The notes under the pieces were generated by a model, which saw only the letters and a list, made by a program, of their open reading frames with translations, made no database searches and was not told where the DNA came from. 7,139 nt of DNA from an uncultured Chthonomonas sp. (GTDB lineage: Bacteria > Armatimonadota > Chthonomonadetes > Chthonomonadales > CAJBBX01): positions 1 to 7,139 of the forward strand of contig CAISOI010000347.1 in assembly GCA_903886985.1 (NCBI GenBank). Reading direction: 5' to 3'. The stretch's first letter is position 1. Every line of letters begins with the position of its first letter. Below are positions 6,026-7,139 of this stretch, piece after piece. The position numbers were made by a program, and so were the translations under genes.

Positions 6026-6063
6026 AAAAACTGGGTCGCCTCCTCGAATTGGGCGAGGAGGCG
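6026..6063 (-). terminator. Intrinsic terminator of the virion-like gene
   Basis: A 10-bp perfect GC-rich stem pairs 6037-6046 (CGCCTCCTCG) with 6054-6063, around the loop AATTGGG. On the minus strand it is followed by ACCCAG and a run of five T (complement of 6026-6030). It starts about 15 bases past the stop codon of the gene to its right and separates that gene from the ATP-grasp promoter. The stability of the stem suggests efficient termination despite the six-base gap to the T run. Confidence 0.87.
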
Positions 6064-6077
6064 GTTTACTCAATCCG

Positions 6078-6542
6078 TTAAACTTCAGTCCAGTCGATGA
6101 ACCCTGTCAACGTAACTCCCGCTGTGTTTGTTACCAACGAAAGATATTCACCTGGCAAAAGAGTAACTTGCTCCTGCTCCGACAGACTCTGATGACCGCT
6201 GTCGTAGAAGGCACCGTTAAACAGATCAATTCTCCCGAAGCTCACGGGACTGGCTCCCTCGGTCGGTGCGGCAGAATATATCTTCGCGGTAGCGACAGAC
6301 GAAACTTGGTCACTCGCCATAGGCACCGGCGTGAACGAAGTAGATGTGCCACCGGTACATGGAGCGGTGTTGCGTTTGAGAGTACACTGAACATTGGTAT
6401 CGACGCGTACTAAAGAGCGACGAATTGCAATTCGCTTGCCGCTTCCGGCAGGGTTAGATAGTTCTACATCTACTCCTGCAACGGTTCCAATTGCAAAATG
6501 TACTCGGTATGCCTGTTGTCTTGCTGATTCGTTCCTACTCAT
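6078..6542 (-). CDS. Small beta-rich protein resembling phage virion accessory proteins
   Basis: 154 residues from the ATG at 6540-6542, chosen because GAGGAG sits seven bases upstream; the open TTG at 6555-6557 lies inside that site and is not a start. There is no signal peptide and no long hydrophobic segment. The sequence is rich in short beta strands and Gly/Ser/Thr turns: VELSNPAGSGKRIAIRRS (26-43), GGTSTSFTPVPMAS (63-76), VTLLPGEYLSLVTN (126-139) and FIDWTEV at the end (148-154). The 'NPAGSG', 'GGTST..TPVP', 'L.PGE.L.L' and final 'WTE' pattern recalls small structural or accessory proteins encoded in phages and prophage remnants; this is recalled family resemblance, not a database match. 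No other phage gene is in the window. It forms its own transcription unit, with a hairpin over the ribosome binding site and a strong terminator. Other possibilities are a fibre-like or adhesin-like cytosolic protein; the function is unknown. Confidence 0.75.
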   Translation of the reverse strand: MSRNESARQQAYRVHFAIGTVAGVDVELSNPAGSGKRIAIRRSLVRVDTNVQCTLKRNTAPCTGGTSTSFTPVPMASDQVSSVATAKIYSAAPTEGASPVSFGRIDLFNGAFYDSGHQSLSEQEQVTLLPGEYLSLVTNTAGVTLTGFIDWTEV

Positions 6543-6551
6543 ATATTGACT

Positions 6552-6572
6552 CCTCAAAGGTTATTTTTGAGG
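6552..6572 (-). promoter_or_regulatory. Leader hairpin that buries the ribosome binding site
   Basis: In minus-strand RNA, CCUCAAA pairs perfectly with UUUGAGG (7 bp) around a 7-base loop (AAUAACC). The right arm contains most of the GAGGAG Shine-Dalgarno site for the ATG at 6540-6542. When folded, the site is partly hidden, so translation of the virion-like gene may be low or conditional. The stem has only four G-C pairs, so it is of modest stability. Confidence 0.5.
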
Positions 6573-6736
6573 GCGGAATACGTTATGGACTATAGCCACA
6601 CTTGTACCAAAAAAATATCACCCTCAATAAGTAGCCATTGGGCGACGCTGTTTTACAACTAAATTTCGTAATCTCTTAACAGAGAATAGTAGGCTGAGGG
6701 CAGGATAAGTTCAAAGGGGTCGCCAAAAGATAGGTT
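6573..6736. other. Divergent intergenic region
   Basis: This stretch holds the promoters of the leftward virion-like gene and the rightward zinc-ribbon gene. On the minus strand TATAGT (complement at about 6589-6594) is a fair -10 for the virion-like gene but has no clear -35. On the plus strand TTTACA (about 6652-6657) matches five of six -35 positions, but no good -10 follows at 16-18 bases. No RNA gene or repeat is seen. Confidence 0.4.
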
Positions 6737-7139
6737 ATGCACTGCAAACTTTGTAATAGTGAAGTGGAAGAGGGACTGTCGTTATGCCCGGTATGTGGCA
6801 CTGCGACAACGAAATATTCGTCCCAATTGACCGGAGAGATTTCCGAAGAAACGCTGCGTAAGAAGGCACGGCTGGCGATTCGCCCTGCCGTAATTCCTTC
6901 GATGGCTGCTCTTGTTGGAGCGACGGTTTTGCTGGGGCCAATTAGGCATCTGCTATCAGCACTGCTGAATCGCGAAAAAATCAATGCAGAACAGACCAAC
7001 TATCTTGGCAGTGCTTTCGGTGCCGCGGGCCTTGCGCTTTCTGCATTTGTTCTATTGCCAATAATTTTGGCGTTTGCTGTTTTGATTTGGGGGATACTGA
7101 CCCAAAGAGAGTGGGCATGGCTTGGAGCCTGTTTTGCAC
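6737..7139 (+). CDS. Zinc-ribbon membrane protein, partial at right edge
   Basis: An open frame from ATG (6737-6739) to the end of the window, 134 codons with no stop, so the 3' end is missing. The N-terminus is a zinc ribbon, with C3-x2-C6 and C17-x2-C20 (MHCKLC and LCPVCGT), as in many small bacterial zinc_ribbon proteins. A polar linker (about 22-48) leads to hydrophobic segments at about 51-77, 90-120 and from 127 on, with Arg/Lys between, so it is an inner-membrane protein with a cytosolic zinc finger. An in-frame TAG six bases before the ATG rules out an upstream start. The ribosome binding site is poor (AGG is too close, GGGG too far), but the MHCxxC start is typical of the family. The specific function is unknown; proteins of this layout are often annotated only as zinc-ribbon domain proteins. 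Confidence 0.85.
   Translation, partial: MHCKLCNSEVEEGLSLCPVCGTATTKYSSQLTGEISEETLRKKARLAIRPAVIPSMAALVGATVLLGPIRHLLSALLNREKINAEQTNYLGSAFGAAGLALSAFVLLPIILAFAVLIWGILTQREWAWLGACFA

Overview
The window looks like bacterial chromosome of roughly 50% GC, gene-dense, with Shine-Dalgarno sites of the AGGAG type and some TTG starts. A secreted protein with a PEP-CTERM-like C-terminus points to a Gram-negative-type (diderm), exopolysaccharide-producing bacterium. The mix (PEP-CTERM, choice-of-anchor-type domain, dikinase PPDK, PIN toxin) would fit environmental phyla such as Armatimonadota, Acidobacteriota or Planctomycetota, but the sequence does not settle the lineage.

Layout, left to right. (1) 1-782, minus strand: a PIN-domain (VapC-like) toxin with its small antitoxin upstream. 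The two overlap by four bases (TTGA) and are closed by a strong intrinsic terminator. (2) 861-3603, minus: a complete 893-residue pyruvate, phosphate dikinase (ppdK) with its own terminator between it and the toxin-antitoxin pair. (3) 3944-4600, plus: a secreted protein whose C-terminal PEP-CTERM sorting signal is separated from the rest by an in-frame TAG exactly where the Glu of the Pro-Glu-Pro motif should be. A strong terminator follows the second, downstream stop. (4) 4675-4812, minus: a short lipoprotein-like ORF of 45 residues, convergent with the previous gene. (5) 5081-5941, minus: an ATP-grasp ligase of the family with the RSTWDY motif, behind a perfect TATAAT box and with almost no leader. 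(6) 6026-6542, minus: a small beta-rich protein that resembles phage virion accessory proteins, standing alone with its own terminator and with its ribosome binding site inside a hairpin. (7) 6737-7139, plus: the start of a zinc-ribbon membrane protein that runs off the right edge.

The genes do not form one pathway. Four intrinsic terminators divide the window into independent one- or two-gene units: ppdK is central carbon metabolism (pyruvate/PEP interconversion), and the rest is accessory. The most unusual observation is the TAG in the PEP-CTERM motif. Two other genes here (ppdK and the PIN toxin) end in TAG at their expected family ends, so genome-wide reassignment of TAG is unlikely. The choices are a recent nonsense mutation, a base-call error, or local readthrough that would switch the protein between a secreted and an anchored form. 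I found no CRISPR array, rRNA, tRNA or complete insertion sequence.
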